This document shows, piece by piece, positions 25,102 through 35,686 of a DNA stretch of 64,000 bases. The stretch is from contig JAFRUS010000107.1 of NCBI GenBank assembly GCA_017438745.1, positions 32,939 through 96,938 on the forward strand. The letters run 5' to 3'. The translations under genes were made by a program, and so were the position numbers. Source of the stretch: Oscillospiraceae bacterium. Lineage in GTDB: Bacteria; Bacillota; Clostridia; Oscillospirales; Ruminococcaceae. How positions within the stretch are numbered: the stretch's first letter is position 1; every line of letters starts with the position of its first letter. The notes under the pieces are model-generated. The model ran no database searches and was not told where the DNA came from. It worked only from the letters and a program-made list of their open reading frames with translations.

Positions 25102-25923
25102 TTAAATCAATTCAGAATATAGTTTATCAAGCAAATCTGATTTATCCACTAAACGTAAAATCGTATAAGGCATAAGCTGGCGGTTCAATCTTATTACGCC
25201 CTTATCTGATAGCTTTTCTAAAACATCATACTCTTCTTTCAGATTCCAGCCGAAGCTCTGTCTGAAACATATAGTTTCCAATTCATCTGATGATATTTCA
25301 TTCTGATTTGGTACTACCTCATCCCAGTACGAATAAAGAATATAAGCGTATAAATATAAATAATCTTTATCATATAATATTGTTCCAAATACTATATCAT
25401 CATTACTAACCGATATTAATTCTAGTGAAGAAAACATATCTTCATAAGAAGTAATAAAAGGTGCTAAGTTCTTCACGCTAACTTTGTTATCATATCTGAA
25501 ATTCAGTTCTTTAATCAATAATTCTTTATTGATTTTAGTATCATATAACGGAAAAATTTCTCTAAAAGAACTGTACCACATTTCCGCCCCTTCATTTTTT
25601 CTAAGCATCATTGCATGGCATAAAAGAAGTGTAAGATTTTCTTGCAAGCCAGGATCCTCATTATAAACTAGCTGTCCTAAATCGGTTCGCATTAATGAAA
25701 TTTTACCGTCTTTCTTTTCAGAAGAAACTAATCCCATAAATTCGGCATATGAAATATGAGGCATAACCTTCCCACTGCTTGCTCCATTCGGAATGCCTGT
25801 TGCACTTGATATTTCTTTCACTGTCATTTCTGTAATGTCATCAGCAGCACTTAATATGCTGCTGATGTACTGAACTTCAGGACGAAACGTTTGATGAAAA
25901 TTGATATTTGATTTTCTTTCCAT
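25102..25923 (-). CDS. divergent DUF4007 (SspB-like) protein, second copy
   Basis: 273 aa. Similar to SspB in organisation rather than in simple identity: N-terminal FHQTFRPEV, a winged-helix-like stretch TVKEISSATGIP, then LMRTDLGQLVYNEDPGLQENLTLLLCHAMML and EMWYSSFREIFP, matching the SspB segments LTKLGDIIYNNDRYMEEVGTLCLLHYNL and TSWYIFFNQF (DUF4007 core). A C-terminal helical region with a wing (GVIRLNRQLMPYTILRLVDKS) resembles the end of SspB. Its start is 2 bp after the dptH stop. SspB nicks DNA during phosphorothioation; whether this copy retains nickase activity is unknown. Confidence 0.62.
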   Translation of the reverse strand: MERKSNINFHQTFRPEVQYISSILSAADDITEMTVKEISSATGIPNGASSGKVMPHISYAEFMGLVSSEKKDGKISLMRTDLGQLVYNEDPGLQENLTLLLCHAMMLRKNEGAEMWYSSFREIFPLYDTKINKELLIKELNFRYDNKVSVKNLAPFITSYEDMFSSLELISVSNDDIVFGTILYDKDYLYLYAYILYSYWDEVVPNQNEISSDELETICFRQSFGWNLKEEYDVLEKLSDKGVIRLNRQLMPYTILRLVDKSDLLDKLYSELI

Positions 25924-25925
25924 AA

Positions 25926-28900
25926 TCAGCCTCTTTCATTAAATGCAGTGACATTAGTAATGGTGGATTTAACTTGTCCGAAAGTTCCGTCAGACCTTAC
26001 TCTGTCCCCTACAACTATGCACTGTCCTTTTTTCAAATTCTTCAAAGGAGTAAGCCATACATTACCATTTGACGGATCAAGCTGTTTAGACATCTTTGGT
26101 ATTTCTTCATCGGTTGGCTTAAAATAAAGCTTGAAAGGAGCCTGAAGAAGCCTTATCACTTCCTCATCTGATAAAATCTTTAAAGACTGAGTAGCAAACC
26201 ATGCTGACCATCCAAATTTTCTTCCTTCTGTTAATATCATTGCACTTGGCGAATTTGCTTTATGTGATAAATTCTGTGCTTCATCAAGAACTACAACAAA
26301 CGGCTTATCCTTTCTTCCGTATTTTTTCGTATAATACCACATATCCCAAAGCATCAACTCAGTAATAATAATTTGAGTCTCACGGTCAATATTTGTTAGC
26401 TGGTAAATCGTAGTTTCTGCATCGTCAGTATAAAGAATATCTTTCCATTCAAAATTTGAATCATGATCAAACCTGACACTGTAGAAAAATGGAGTCATCT
26501 TCGATAACACGGTCTGTGCAGACTTGTTTTCGTCTTTGAGCAATTCCAATTCTCTCTTAAAATGATCCATATTCATGTCATCTTTATACTTTTCTATTCC
26601 TCTTCTTGTTGCTTCAAAAATAGCAGAGAACTGCTGTTCTCCAAAGTCATAAACATGAACAAGTATATTGGCAAATCTTGATGCAACATCAGCTGCGAAT
26701 TCTTTTTCTATCTGACCTGCGACATCAATTTCATGCTGTTTGAATGGGTTAATAGGAACTCCTTTGAACTTAACGACATGTTGCGTTATTTTATCTCCCA
26801 TTCTTGTTGTAAATTCTTTTTCAAGCTGATCAAGTCTGAAACCTTCTGTATAATCGAATATTACAGACGATACCTTACTTTTTGATAATTCATAAAGCAT
26901 CGTTTGAATACTGTACGTTTTACCCTGTCCTGAAGTCCCAGTAATCAGTAAGTGTCTGTTTGGTAAATCCTTGTTTCCAAATTCCCAGTACACTTTTTCT
27001 CCTGTTTTACTGCTGCCAATAAGAACTCTTGTGTTTTCAAGGTTTTCACTCGATGATTCTTCTGTTTCTATAACGACTAAATTATCTTCAGGCGATACTG
27101 TACTTGTCTGAATAATTTGTTCAACAATTTCATCAGAAACTGAATCAGAATATTCTGACTTGATATCAGGATTTTCTGTCGTATCTACTAACTTTTCTGA
27201 ATCGGTATCATCTTTCTTTTCATCAGTTGTTATTATATGATCATCAGAATTATCTACAGAAACCGGAATGTCGTTATATTCAATTGTTTTATGAATAAAT
27301 AATTCCTGCATCTCATTGTCAATTTCTTTTTCTCTTATACGAATAACTTCTTCTGTATCTTCTTCATCATAAAAAACAGAATCCTGATTAACAAAGTTAT
27401 TCTCAAAAGATTCATTCTGAAGCAATAATTTCTGTATTTTTAATTGCGGAACATCTAAATACAAAACTGATGCATACATATTACTGTCACTTGTTTCTAT
27501 TTCTTCTCCCTCTTTATCAAGCCAGTAACCTATTACTTTCCCGCTCCAGTTGATTTCAAAGTTACCTTCCAGAATCAATCTCAGTTTTTCTGATAAAATT
27601 GAAAAATCTTCGGAATTATCTGAAAATGATATCTGAGCAAATGCTAATGCTCTGTAAAGCTGAGCGAACCAATACCTTCTCTTCATTGAAATCGAGTTCG
27701 GATCAAATATTTGTTTTAACCTTTTGAGTCCATGAGTAACCTGCTCAACTGCATCTTCTTTACGAGCTAAAGCATGCTGTAACGTTGAGATTTTACATTC
27801 TACAACTGTTGCATCAATTTGTAATGTTTCCTTTTCATTCATCATTACATTAAGCACAAGAAAATCAGGTCTTGAACATGACTCATCATTGTCAATACGA
27901 TTATCAAACCAATGTGTATATGAATCAAGATGGACAACTATCTTCAAAGCAGAATTTGTTATGCTTTCTTTTTCAAGAAGAGAAGTGAGTACATATGCCA
28001 TAAATTCATTTATATTATGATCTTTCTGGTTAATAGCTGAGAGTAAACTGATTCCATCCAGAATAGCAGCTTCTTTAAGGCATAGATCAGCAGCTTTTTG
28101 TATCTTAGTCTTATCCCAGCGGAATAATTGATACAATCTGCGTTCAAGTTTTTTCTTAATGATTGTCAAAATCGACTCTCTACTCGTAATTGTAAGATTA
28201 TACTGACCATATGCTCCTTTTCCAGTACTGAAGCCAATTACAGGATATGTTCTTTTTCCACCATCATCTTTTAGAAGTGCTCCATCCATGCCATTGTCCA
28301 CGCATACTACCCAGTAAGCTTTTTCATGAAGAACTTCAACAATCTTTCTTGCATCATCGTTTATGCTTACTTCTCTTGCAGCTATAAAACTACTGTCCGG
28401 TATAGTTTCTGAGTTATTTTTATACCTTACAATCTGTGTATGAGCAAAAGCAGCTTTAAACTGTGGCTGCGAGATTTCTATTTTTCTCTTGATATTTAGC
28501 GATGTCTGAGAAACCGGAGATGGTTTATATACAATTGGAAATCTGCACTGATTCCATCCAATATTAACATTCGAAGTATTTTTAGCGAATTTTAAACTTG
28601 TTAATTTAAGGAGATCCATAACGAAAACTATATCATTATTTCCATTTAGCAAGCTGTCAATATCTGATTTGTTTTCCCATTCGTTCATATAAGTTTTTAT
28701 GTTTACATTCTCATCCTGAGCGAAACACTCATCCATCCAGTACGCCAGATAATTCTTGCCGCCCTTATTATCGGGCTTGACCAGAATCCTTAATACAATA
28801 TTTATCCTCTCATCCGGATGATTTTCACGAGCAACATCTATAAATTTGTATATAGATGCTATTATAGGCTGTAACTCAGAAGGATCAATAAATGCAATAT

Positions 28901-31241
28901 TAATGTTTTTATATGATGAAGGAAAAGCTTTTTGATAATCCTTTAATACTCCATATATCATTTTAGAATCATCATTCATCTCAACATTATCTTTTCCTGT
29001 GAAATCATCATCATAAATCGCATCTTTACGAATAATATCCTTCAGTCTTGTTGTATTTTTTATACCTTCTCTTCCATATACAGAAAACGAACCAAAAGAG
29101 TTATGTATGCCATAATACTGCTGATTTGTAGTCGGGAAAATATCCAAAGCACTCTGTATCATGCTCATATGAATAAGACTATTAATATTATCGTCAATTT
29201 GCTTTTTAGTTAATTTCTCAGAACTTTCAAATTCACTCCACCACTGAGAACAGCCATCCAGAAAAAATACTTTCTGATCATTTATTTTTTCCAGTGTTGC
29301 AGGGTGCCAAGGCGGAACAACTGCACAATTTGAATCCGCTCCAAGTACACCAATACTCTCAACTATTGAAAAAGCGTATATAAATACATCAAACAACCAT
29401 TTTTCATTTTCCTGAAGTGATACTGTTGACATTAATTTTCCGAGATCAATGTATTCATTTATTAAACAAGTTAGAGCCTTATTGTTGTCACAAATGCATT
29501 TATAAAAACCTTGTTTGTAAATTGACAGAACAAATTCCGTAAATTTATTTCCTAAAGCACTGAATTTTGCTAGATAAATACTTTCCTTATCTTTGATATG
29601 CTTTTCAATATAATCAACCAAATTGAATTCAAGATTCATATCCGATTCATTGTAAACATCAAAGAATTCCTCTTCGCTTTTAGAAAATAATAATGATGTT
29701 AATTTACTTGATATACCTAATGGTATAAAACTCTGCTCATTTTCAATTATGGTATCTATAAAACAGAGATCAGAAAAGTTATTAAGCCATGAAGAATTAT
29801 AATTAAACTTCCAACTGAAATTCTCTTGGAGGAATTTTCTTCCGCACTTAATCTGATTATTACTTTCATCATATGCTTTTATTTTAAATTCTATTTTACT
29901 TATAACCTTATTTGAATTTGCAGCTATTATTTTTCCATCATTTATATTAGCTTTAATTTTATCAAGGCTGAAAAAGTCTTCAGGGGCATATTCAATTTCT
30001 ATATCATTTCCGTTTATAGTCCATGAAGCTCTTTTTATATAATCAAATACACCATTTGTATGCCAGCAGATATTTCTCCATGTTTGTTCCAACTGCTCAG
30101 CTTGATCATCACCATCATCGTTTATTACATCTGAAAACATAGAAACAATTTCAGCCTGCTCAAAATCAATGTTGAGCTTTTTTATATTCACCTCATCTTC
30201 CAAACTCTTTACAGTTAATAACATGTACATAACCGCTCTGGTAAATGCTTCAAGTGGTTCTCCTGTTATATTGTTCATTTTATCTTTTACTGTAGTTTCA
30301 CCCACTGGTAACTTAATGTCCAGTACAGATTCCACTACACTGTAGTCAATTTCAAGAAGTATTTTTTTATTTTTCTGTATATCCTCACCACGAATATACT
30401 GCAGCAGAACTTCTTCAAATTCTTCAAACGATTTTACTGGTGATTGATTCCATCCTTCCCAGTCGCTTAAATACGTTCCTTCATGTTTTACGTATTGATT
30501 TATTTTATCTACAAATTTGCAGTAAGCACTTTTAGATAAAGATTTAAACATCTGTCTGCTAATAAAATTATACTCAGATCGCAGCAAGTTCTTTTTACCA
30601 CTAATTTGTTTTCCGTTAGGTAATTCCGCACGTTTTAATGGCATACCCCATTCCGGTAAGGATTCATAGAATTTAGAAATAAAATCATCGATGGTTGTAA
30701 TCTGATTATTCCATGAATCAATTATTGAACTCAGTTTACAAATATCCAACGGAATAAATTCAAATAAATCTTTAAAAAGTTTATTTATGCATTTTCTTTC
30801 GTCATCATTATATTCAGAACTAAACAACTGACTATAATCGCCATCAACATAGCTGATTATTGATTCAGGTGTAATCGAATAAAAGTTAATTAAACCACCT
30901 TTATCTTCTTCATCTTCTGTTCCTAAAAGAACTAATACTTCAGAATCGTGAAGATTTCTATAATAGGTAATACTTTCAGCAGTCGCTACCCATCCATGTT
31001 GTTCCATAGATTGCAGAACTGAAGTATTTACCTCAACATCTTTAAAATAATTCCATTTAGATTTAGCAAGCTTTATATTATAAGTTAATCCCCTCGCAGA
31101 TAGTTCTCTTGTGATATCCTGGCATATTTTCTCATAGATTCTGATATCATCAAATCCATCTACCTTGATCATCATCTCATTACCTTTTGAAGGTAAATTG
31201 TTAATGATCATAGTAACAACTGTTTTAATTATAAACTTCAT
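25926..31241 (-). CDS. dptH: phosphorothioation-dependent restriction protein DptH/SspH
   Basis: 1771 aa. The first 1350 residues are a long region without simple motifs, including a PD-(D/E)XK-like patch around residue 1130 (DFLVLNV, then ATVVECKIS). An acidic linker (about 1310-1400) leads to a HerA/FtsK-type ATPase: Walker A GTSGQGKTYS (about 1432), Walker B FVVVLDEAQNLSH (about 1650) and the arginine-finger region TEGRKFGWSAWFATQSLK. Size, position and ATPase match DptH (DndH) and SspH. It is 7 bp after dptG. With F and G it damages DNA lacking the phosphorothioate mark. Confidence 0.87.
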   Translation of the reverse strand: MKFIIKTVVTMIINNLPSKGNEMMIKVDGFDDIRIYEKICQDITRELSARGLTYNIKLAKSKWNYFKDVEVNTSVLQSMEQHGWVATAESITYYRNLHDSEVLVLLGTEDEEDKGGLINFYSITPESIISYVDGDYSQLFSSEYNDDERKCINKLFKDLFEFIPLDICKLSSIIDSWNNQITTIDDFISKFYESLPEWGMPLKRAELPNGKQISGKKNLLRSEYNFISRQMFKSLSKSAYCKFVDKINQYVKHEGTYLSDWEGWNQSPVKSFEEFEEVLLQYIRGEDIQKNKKILLEIDYSVVESVLDIKLPVGETTVKDKMNNITGEPLEAFTRAVMYMLLTVKSLEDEVNIKKLNIDFEQAEIVSMFSDVINDDGDDQAEQLEQTWRNICWHTNGVFDYIKRASWTINGNDIEIEYAPEDFFSLDKIKANINDGKIIAANSNKVISKIEFKIKAYDESNNQIKCGRKFLQENFSWKFNYNSSWLNNFSDLCFIDTIIENEQSFIPLGISSKLTSLLFSKSEEEFFDVYNESDMNLEFNLVDYIEKHIKDKESIYLAKFSALGNKFTEFVLSIYKQGFYKCICDNNKALTCLINEYIDLGKLMSTVSLQENEKWLFDVFIYAFSIVESIGVLGADSNCAVVPPWHPATLEKINDQKVFFLDGCSQWWSEFESSEKLTKKQIDDNINSLIHMSMIQSALDIFPTTNQQYYGIHNSFGSFSVYGREGIKNTTRLKDIIRKDAIYDDDFTGKDNVEMNDDSKMIYGVLKDYQKAFPSSYKNINIAFIDPSELQPIIASIYKFIDVARENHPDERINIVLRILVKPDNKGGKNYLAYWMDECFAQDENVNIKTYMNEWENKSDIDSLLNGNNDIVFVMDLLKLTSLKFAKNTSNVNIGWNQCRFPIVYKPSPVSQTSLNIKRKIEISQPQFKAAFAHTQIVRYKNNSETIPDSSFIAAREVSINDDARKIVEVLHEKAYWVVCVDNGMDGALLKDDGGKRTYPVIGFSTGKGAYGQYNLTITSRESILTIIKKKLERRLYQLFRWDKTKIQKAADLCLKEAAILDGISLLSAINQKDHNINEFMAYVLTSLLEKESITNSALKIVVHLDSYTHWFDNRIDNDESCSRPDFLVLNVMMNEKETLQIDATVVECKISTLQHALARKEDAVEQVTHGLKRLKQIFDPNSISMKRRYWFAQLYRALAFAQISFSDNSEDFSILSEKLRLILEGNFEINWSGKVIGYWLDKEGEEIETSDSNMYASVLYLDVPQLKIQKLLLQNESFENNFVNQDSVFYDEEDTEEVIRIREKEIDNEMQELFIHKTIEYNDIPVSVDNSDDHIITTDEKKDDTDSEKLVDTTENPDIKSEYSDSVSDEIVEQIIQTSTVSPEDNLVVIETEESSSENLENTRVLIGSSKTGEKVYWEFGNKDLPNRHLLITGTSGQGKTYSIQTMLYELSKSKVSSVIFDYTEGFRLDQLEKEFTTRMGDKITQHVVKFKGVPINPFKQHEIDVAGQIEKEFAADVASRFANILVHVYDFGEQQFSAIFEATRRGIEKYKDDMNMDHFKRELELLKDENKSAQTVLSKMTPFFYSVRFDHDSNFEWKDILYTDDAETTIYQLTNIDRETQIIITELMLWDMWYYTKKYGRKDKPFVVVLDEAQNLSHKANSPSAMILTEGRKFGWSAWFATQSLKILSDEEVIRLLQAPFKLYFKPTDEEIPKMSKQLDPSNGNVWLTPLKNLKKGQCIVVGDRVRSDGTFGQVKSTITNVTAFNERG

Positions 31242-31248
31242 TAAATAA

Positions 31249-32793
31249 TCACACCCCTATATCTATTGAAGAATACGGATTGATAACTATTGATGTCGCA
31301 TCTGATAATTCTCTAAGGAAACCTGTATCTTTTAAAAACTTCTGAAAGGCAATTTCATTTTCATTAAATGCATTAGCAAGAGAAGAATCAAGTTCATCAT
31401 ATTTTTTTAAAGATTTTTTATACTCATTCGGACCAATAACAATATTATAATGAACATATAATTTTGAAAGAAACATCTTAAGTGTCATTTTTTCTTTCGG
31501 CGGAATCAATGCTAAAACAAGGAATCGAATAACATCTTCAGATAATGAAAATCTTTCAAAAGAACCTTTGTTTGGGATAATACAAAGCATTTCCTTTCCT
31601 TTTAATCTGAATATGTCAAGTGAATCTCTTCTCGCCTTTTTTATCTCATCAACATACTGATCTATAGGTATTTCTAATCTCTTAGCAGTTTTATTCAGTG
31701 CATCTATAAAATCATTTTCAAGATCACTGTATGATTCAGCAGCAATTTTCTTTATGGTTTTATTAGATGAAACATTCATATCAATAATCCACGGCCTTTT
31801 TTCTGATTCAAGGCAATTTGCAACCTGACATGCCATCATCCTCATTATCTGAAGCATAACACCCTTAGCTAAAATATCTATTCTGTTGATAGGATGAAGC
31901 TGACATGATAAATAATTAATAAGTTCATCAATACTGTATTTTTCACAGCTTATGTAAGCATCATCAGGAATATAGGAAATTTTAAGAGTTTGTTTTAAAG
32001 ATTCTTTCCTGAAACCATTTCCGTCTTCCCATACACTCTGAATGTGAGCAGCAAGTTTAGAGATTTTTTTACAAGGTTCATTAAGAACGTAGTATAATAA
32101 TGTTTCCAGTTTAGTACGCTTATCAGGTTCATCCTGTAATCCTTGTAACAAATGAAGATAGTATAACTCTCCTCCACGGGCAAGAAAATTTCTTTTATCA
32201 AAATGGAATTGCGTATCAACTTCTAATTCCTTTAATTTTCCATCTTTGATCTCATCGGAAAATTGTTTGTCAACTAATTTACGTTCTCTTTTTGAAGGAT
32301 CGCATCCACAAACTATAAATTCAGGACAAATAGGTAAAAGAGCTTTTGCTCCCCAGAAACGTTTCTTGATAACAACAGCATAACCGTGTAAAAGATCCTG
32401 TAAATCATCCACGTATTCTTCTTTATTCTCAATATCTACAAGATTATCCAGCAAATATTGACGAATCATATTATACGCACATTCATCTGCTTTTGAGTTA
32501 CCGCCTTTCTTAGATTTGTCGAAAAACACAAACCTTCTAAGCCCCATACGCGGTTCAAAAGTATATGACAATCTATTGATCTCCCCATCATTAATCTTGT
32601 GAAACTTAAATTTATAACTATCTTCACCATCATACTTTTCAGAAGAGAATATCAATAAGAATTCTATAAGATATTCATACAAAGTTTGATCAACTTTGAA
32701 TCGATTGCCAAATAGAGCTGAAGATACAATTTTCTTAGTTTCATTGATATTTTTGTTATCTTCATTCATTCCAAATGGAAATGTATTCACCAA
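31249..32793 (-). CDS. dptG: phosphorothioation-dependent restriction protein DptG/SspG
   Basis: 514 aa, TTG (or GTG 3 bases later) start after GGGGGAG. No P-loop. Recognised from its place between dptF and dptH, its size and the segment NFLARGGELYYLHLLQGL, typical of DptG/DndG. Remaining features are helical stretches and several conserved-looking Cys (ICPEFIVCGC, MMACQVANCL). It is thought to bridge the F and H subunits of the restriction complex. Confidence comes mainly from context. Confidence 0.78.
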   Translation of the reverse strand: MVNTFPFGMNEDNKNINETKKIVSSALFGNRFKVDQTLYEYLIEFLLIFSSEKYDGEDSYKFKFHKINDGEINRLSYTFEPRMGLRRFVFFDKSKKGGNSKADECAYNMIRQYLLDNLVDIENKEEYVDDLQDLLHGYAVVIKKRFWGAKALLPICPEFIVCGCDPSKRERKLVDKQFSDEIKDGKLKELEVDTQFHFDKRNFLARGGELYYLHLLQGLQDEPDKRTKLETLLYYVLNEPCKKISKLAAHIQSVWEDGNGFRKESLKQTLKISYIPDDAYISCEKYSIDELINYLSCQLHPINRIDILAKGVMLQIMRMMACQVANCLESEKRPWIIDMNVSSNKTIKKIAAESYSDLENDFIDALNKTAKRLEIPIDQYVDEIKKARRDSLDIFRLKGKEMLCIIPNKGSFERFSLSEDVIRFLVLALIPPKEKMTLKMFLSKLYVHYNIVIGPNEYKKSLKKYDELDSSLANAFNENEIAFQKFLKDTGFLRELSDATSIVINPYSSIDIGV

Positions 32794-32805
32794 TATTCTC
32801 TCCCC

Positions 32806-34494
32806 CTATATTTCAATTAATTCATTCCTATCATTAACTGATAGTCTGATATTACTGATTCCACTATTTTTCAGAACTACTAATTCAAAAGTATCTTCTT
32901 CGTCTTCTTCCAAAGAAGATATTTCAGCTTTTATACTCTCAATACCATGTGAAAGCTGAGGATCAATATTAGTAGAAATAATTCCGTTCTTTAATTCTTC
33001 AAAATAATTCAGCAAAGGCAAATTGATCTCACAACTTAAATCTGAATTGTTTACATTTAATTTTAAAATATACCTATCTGTATTGTTATACTGATTATCC
33101 TGAGATTTTACTGTAACTAACTTAAGATACTTACGCATTAATGTTCCTGTTACTAACTGAACGTTTTGCGTAATACCAGTATCTCGACTCAATGTAAGTT
33201 GAATACATGGATCATCTGTAATAGTACCGAGAAACATCATGGATAAAGCATCACAAATAAGATTACAATCTGACTTAGCAGGTTTAGTCTTACCGCTTCT
33301 TAAGGAGATATAATTTCCGAACTGCTTGGAAAAAATATCTTCCATATCATTTTTGATTATTTCTTCATCAGTAGCAATGTTCATAAAGATATATACTCTT
33401 TTTAACAACTCATCCCAGCCACTTACATAACCATTATTCAATTCTGCAGTTTTAATTATATCTGCCACATCTTTAGAAAAAATGTGATTATACTTATCAT
33501 CGGAATAATCCGATAAAAAAGCTTCATCTGATCTGAAACGTTTGTTATAATAACCACAGTTATTAGCTTCACGTACAGCTATAATATTCATAGCTTTTTT
33601 ATTATCTCTGGTTCCAACAAAACCGAAGAAAAGATTACAGAACAAATTCTTATACGGATCAGTTCTTTTTACATCTTCACAATTATATCCGCCAGTAATC
33701 ATATAGGTCAATTGTTCTGTCATGCTTCTTATAGTTAGGCGTTTACCATGTTCCATCAACCAGATATAATGATTATTCAAAAACTCAAATACTTTATTCC
33801 TGTTCTTTTGTATCAAAATCTGGTTTCGATAAATATGACAATATTCTTTTTTTGAACAATCTTTACAGTCCTTCCAAAGCGAATCATCTACGACTTTTTT
33901 TAAAAATTCAGTTGCAAAAAAAGTATTATCAACTGCCGCAACATTTACCACACAGATATCGAAACCCATTATATTATTACGGTTTCCTTCATTTCCGTCC
34001 ATAGCTTCGATCAGCTGTATTTTTGCCTTCTCAGAATCTTCATCAGAAAACAGTTCGCCAAAAGTATTAATTAACGGACCTGTATTTGATACCATAAATA
34101 CAAAAGTATCTTTTTCAGGAAGTCTCATAACTTCATTTAAAACTTCTTTTTTCTGTTCATCTGATAATTCACTAAAATCTTTTATACATCTGCAAATTTT
34201 ATTATTTGGTAAGGTAATATCGTGAATCTTTTCACTTGAATTAACTGCAACTCCAAGTTTATTTAAAACCTGAAACATAATACTGGTTTTTCCGTCACCA
34301 GCATGCCCAGTAAGAATAATTACATGCGGAGATTCATTATTTAATTTATTTACAATAAAATCGCACAATCCCACCTTAACCATTACCTTATTAAAGAATG
34401 CGCTACCTACATTCTTTTCACCATATGAGTTAGGATTTTGAGCATTATAATTATGCAAAGAATTAAGATAAGAAATAAACATCTTATTTTTCAT
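32806..34494 (-). CDS. dptF: phosphorothioation-dependent restriction protein DptF/SspF
   Basis: 562 aa ATPase. Walker A GHAGDGKTS (residues 63-71) in the context VIILTGHAG, Walker B-like TFVFMVSNTGPL, and a Cys cluster CKDCSKKEYC (around residue 195-205) that may bind zinc. Size and order match DptF/DndF, the first gene of the restriction cassette. It starts 30 bp after sspA, so modification and restriction genes are one transcript. Confidence 0.82.
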   Translation of the reverse strand: MKNKMFISYLNSLHNYNAQNPNSYGEKNVGSAFFNKVMVKVGLCDFIVNKLNNESPHVIILTGHAGDGKTSIMFQVLNKLGVAVNSSEKIHDITLPNNKICRCIKDFSELSDEQKKEVLNEVMRLPEKDTFVFMVSNTGPLINTFGELFSDEDSEKAKIQLIEAMDGNEGNRNNIMGFDICVVNVAAVDNTFFATEFLKKVVDDSLWKDCKDCSKKEYCHIYRNQILIQKNRNKVFEFLNNHYIWLMEHGKRLTIRSMTEQLTYMITGGYNCEDVKRTDPYKNLFCNLFFGFVGTRDNKKAMNIIAVREANNCGYYNKRFRSDEAFLSDYSDDKYNHIFSKDVADIIKTAELNNGYVSGWDELLKRVYIFMNIATDEEIIKNDMEDIFSKQFGNYISLRSGKTKPAKSDCNLICDALSMMFLGTITDDPCIQLTLSRDTGITQNVQLVTGTLMRKYLKLVTVKSQDNQYNNTDRYILKLNVNNSDLSCEINLPLLNYFEELKNGIISTNIDPQLSHGIESIKAEISSLEEDEEDTFELVVLKNSGISNIRLSVNDRNELIEI

Positions 34495-34524
34495 AATAAG
34501 CCTAACCTCTTTCCTCTATATCAT

Positions 34525-35676
34525 TCACGAATTCTCTTCAATGTATTCAAGCACTTCGTTCAGCCTTTCAAAGTCTGTATCATCATTGAAATAATTCAAA
34601 CTGAACCTTACCGTTCCTGCCGGAAATGTTCCTAAAAACTTATGTGCATATGGTGAACAATGAAGTCCTGTTCTTACTGCTATATCATGATCACTCAGAA
34701 CCTGTCCGATGTTGTCACTGCTGTAACCGTCAAAAGTACATGATACAACGCCTATGCTTTCTTCAGGCTCAATGACACTGATGTTTGAATATGATTTAAG
34801 AACAGATAAAATTCTTTCCTTCTTTGCCTGTTCCTCTGAATATATCTTTTCTATACCTGTTTTTTTGATCCATTTAAGAGCTGCATTAAGGCCTGCTGTC
34901 GCTGAAATATTATGACTTCCTGCTTCATACTTTACAGGTACTTCATCCGGCATATCCTGATTTGCTGATTCAACACCTGTTCCACCGTAAATCAAAGGAG
35001 AAATTGAAACAGATGGTTTACAAACAAATCCGCCTATTCCCATCGGTCCGTATAAAGTTTTATGTCCTTCAAAAACAGCGTAATCATAAATGTCACTACT
35101 CAAATCGGTATCAATTAGACCAGCAGTCTGGCACATGTCAACTATAGTGACTGCGTCAGACTGTTTTGCTTCTGTAAAAATATATTCAATTGGTGCAACC
35201 GCTCCGCAGACATTGCTTGCATGACTGACAATAACGCAAAACGGTTTTTTATTTTTAAACTGTTCTGAGATTCTTTCAGTATCATACGCTTTTGTTTCCT
35301 TGTTCACTGAAAGCTGTTCAATACTGAAATCTTTTTTCTTCTGCAGATGATGCAGCATTCTTGTAACTGCATTATGTTCAAACGGAGAAATGTAAACCGT
35401 ACTTTTTTCCGGTATATCTATACCCGAAAGAATAAGATTTATAGCTTCTGTTGCCGTACTTGTAAATACAACTTTTTTATTACTGCAGTGAAACAGATCA
35501 AGCAGTAACTTTCTTGTTTCTTCTATAAGTGCATTGGCTTTTGCTGAGAGCCTGTGCTGACCTCTTCCGGCATTAACTCCGCATTCACGGTAAAACTTAT
35601 CCATGAAAGAATAAACTTCTTCCGGCTTTGGAAATGTCGTTGCCGCATTATCAAAGTATGATATTCCGTTTACCAT
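34525..35676 (-). CDS. sspA: cysteine desulfurase SspA/DndA
   Basis: 383 aa class V aminotransferase. PLP-binding Lys206 in FEGHKTLYG, sulfur-carrying Cys340 in RTGLHCSPYAH, and the N-terminal YFDNAATTFPKP typical of this fold. It takes sulfur from L-cysteine and supplies it to SspD. Presence inside the operon, rather than borrowing IscS/NifS, completes the SspABCD set. 10 bp separate it from sspC. Confidence 0.9.
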   Translation of the reverse strand: MVNGISYFDNAATTFPKPEEVYSFMDKFYRECGVNAGRGQHRLSAKANALIEETRKLLLDLFHCSNKKVVFTSTATEAINLILSGIDIPEKSTVYISPFEHNAVTRMLHHLQKKKDFSIEQLSVNKETKAYDTERISEQFKNKKPFCVIVSHASNVCGAVAPIEYIFTEAKQSDAVTIVDMCQTAGLIDTDLSSDIYDYAVFEGHKTLYGPMGIGGFVCKPSVSISPLIYGGTGVESANQDMPDEVPVKYEAGSHNISATAGLNAALKWIKKTGIEKIYSEEQAKKERILSVLKSYSNISVIEPEESIGVVSCTFDGYSSDNIGQVLSDHDIAVRTGLHCSPYAHKFLGTFPAGTVRFSLNYFNDDTDFERLNEVLEYIEENS

Positions 35677-35686
35677 CTTTCATCCT

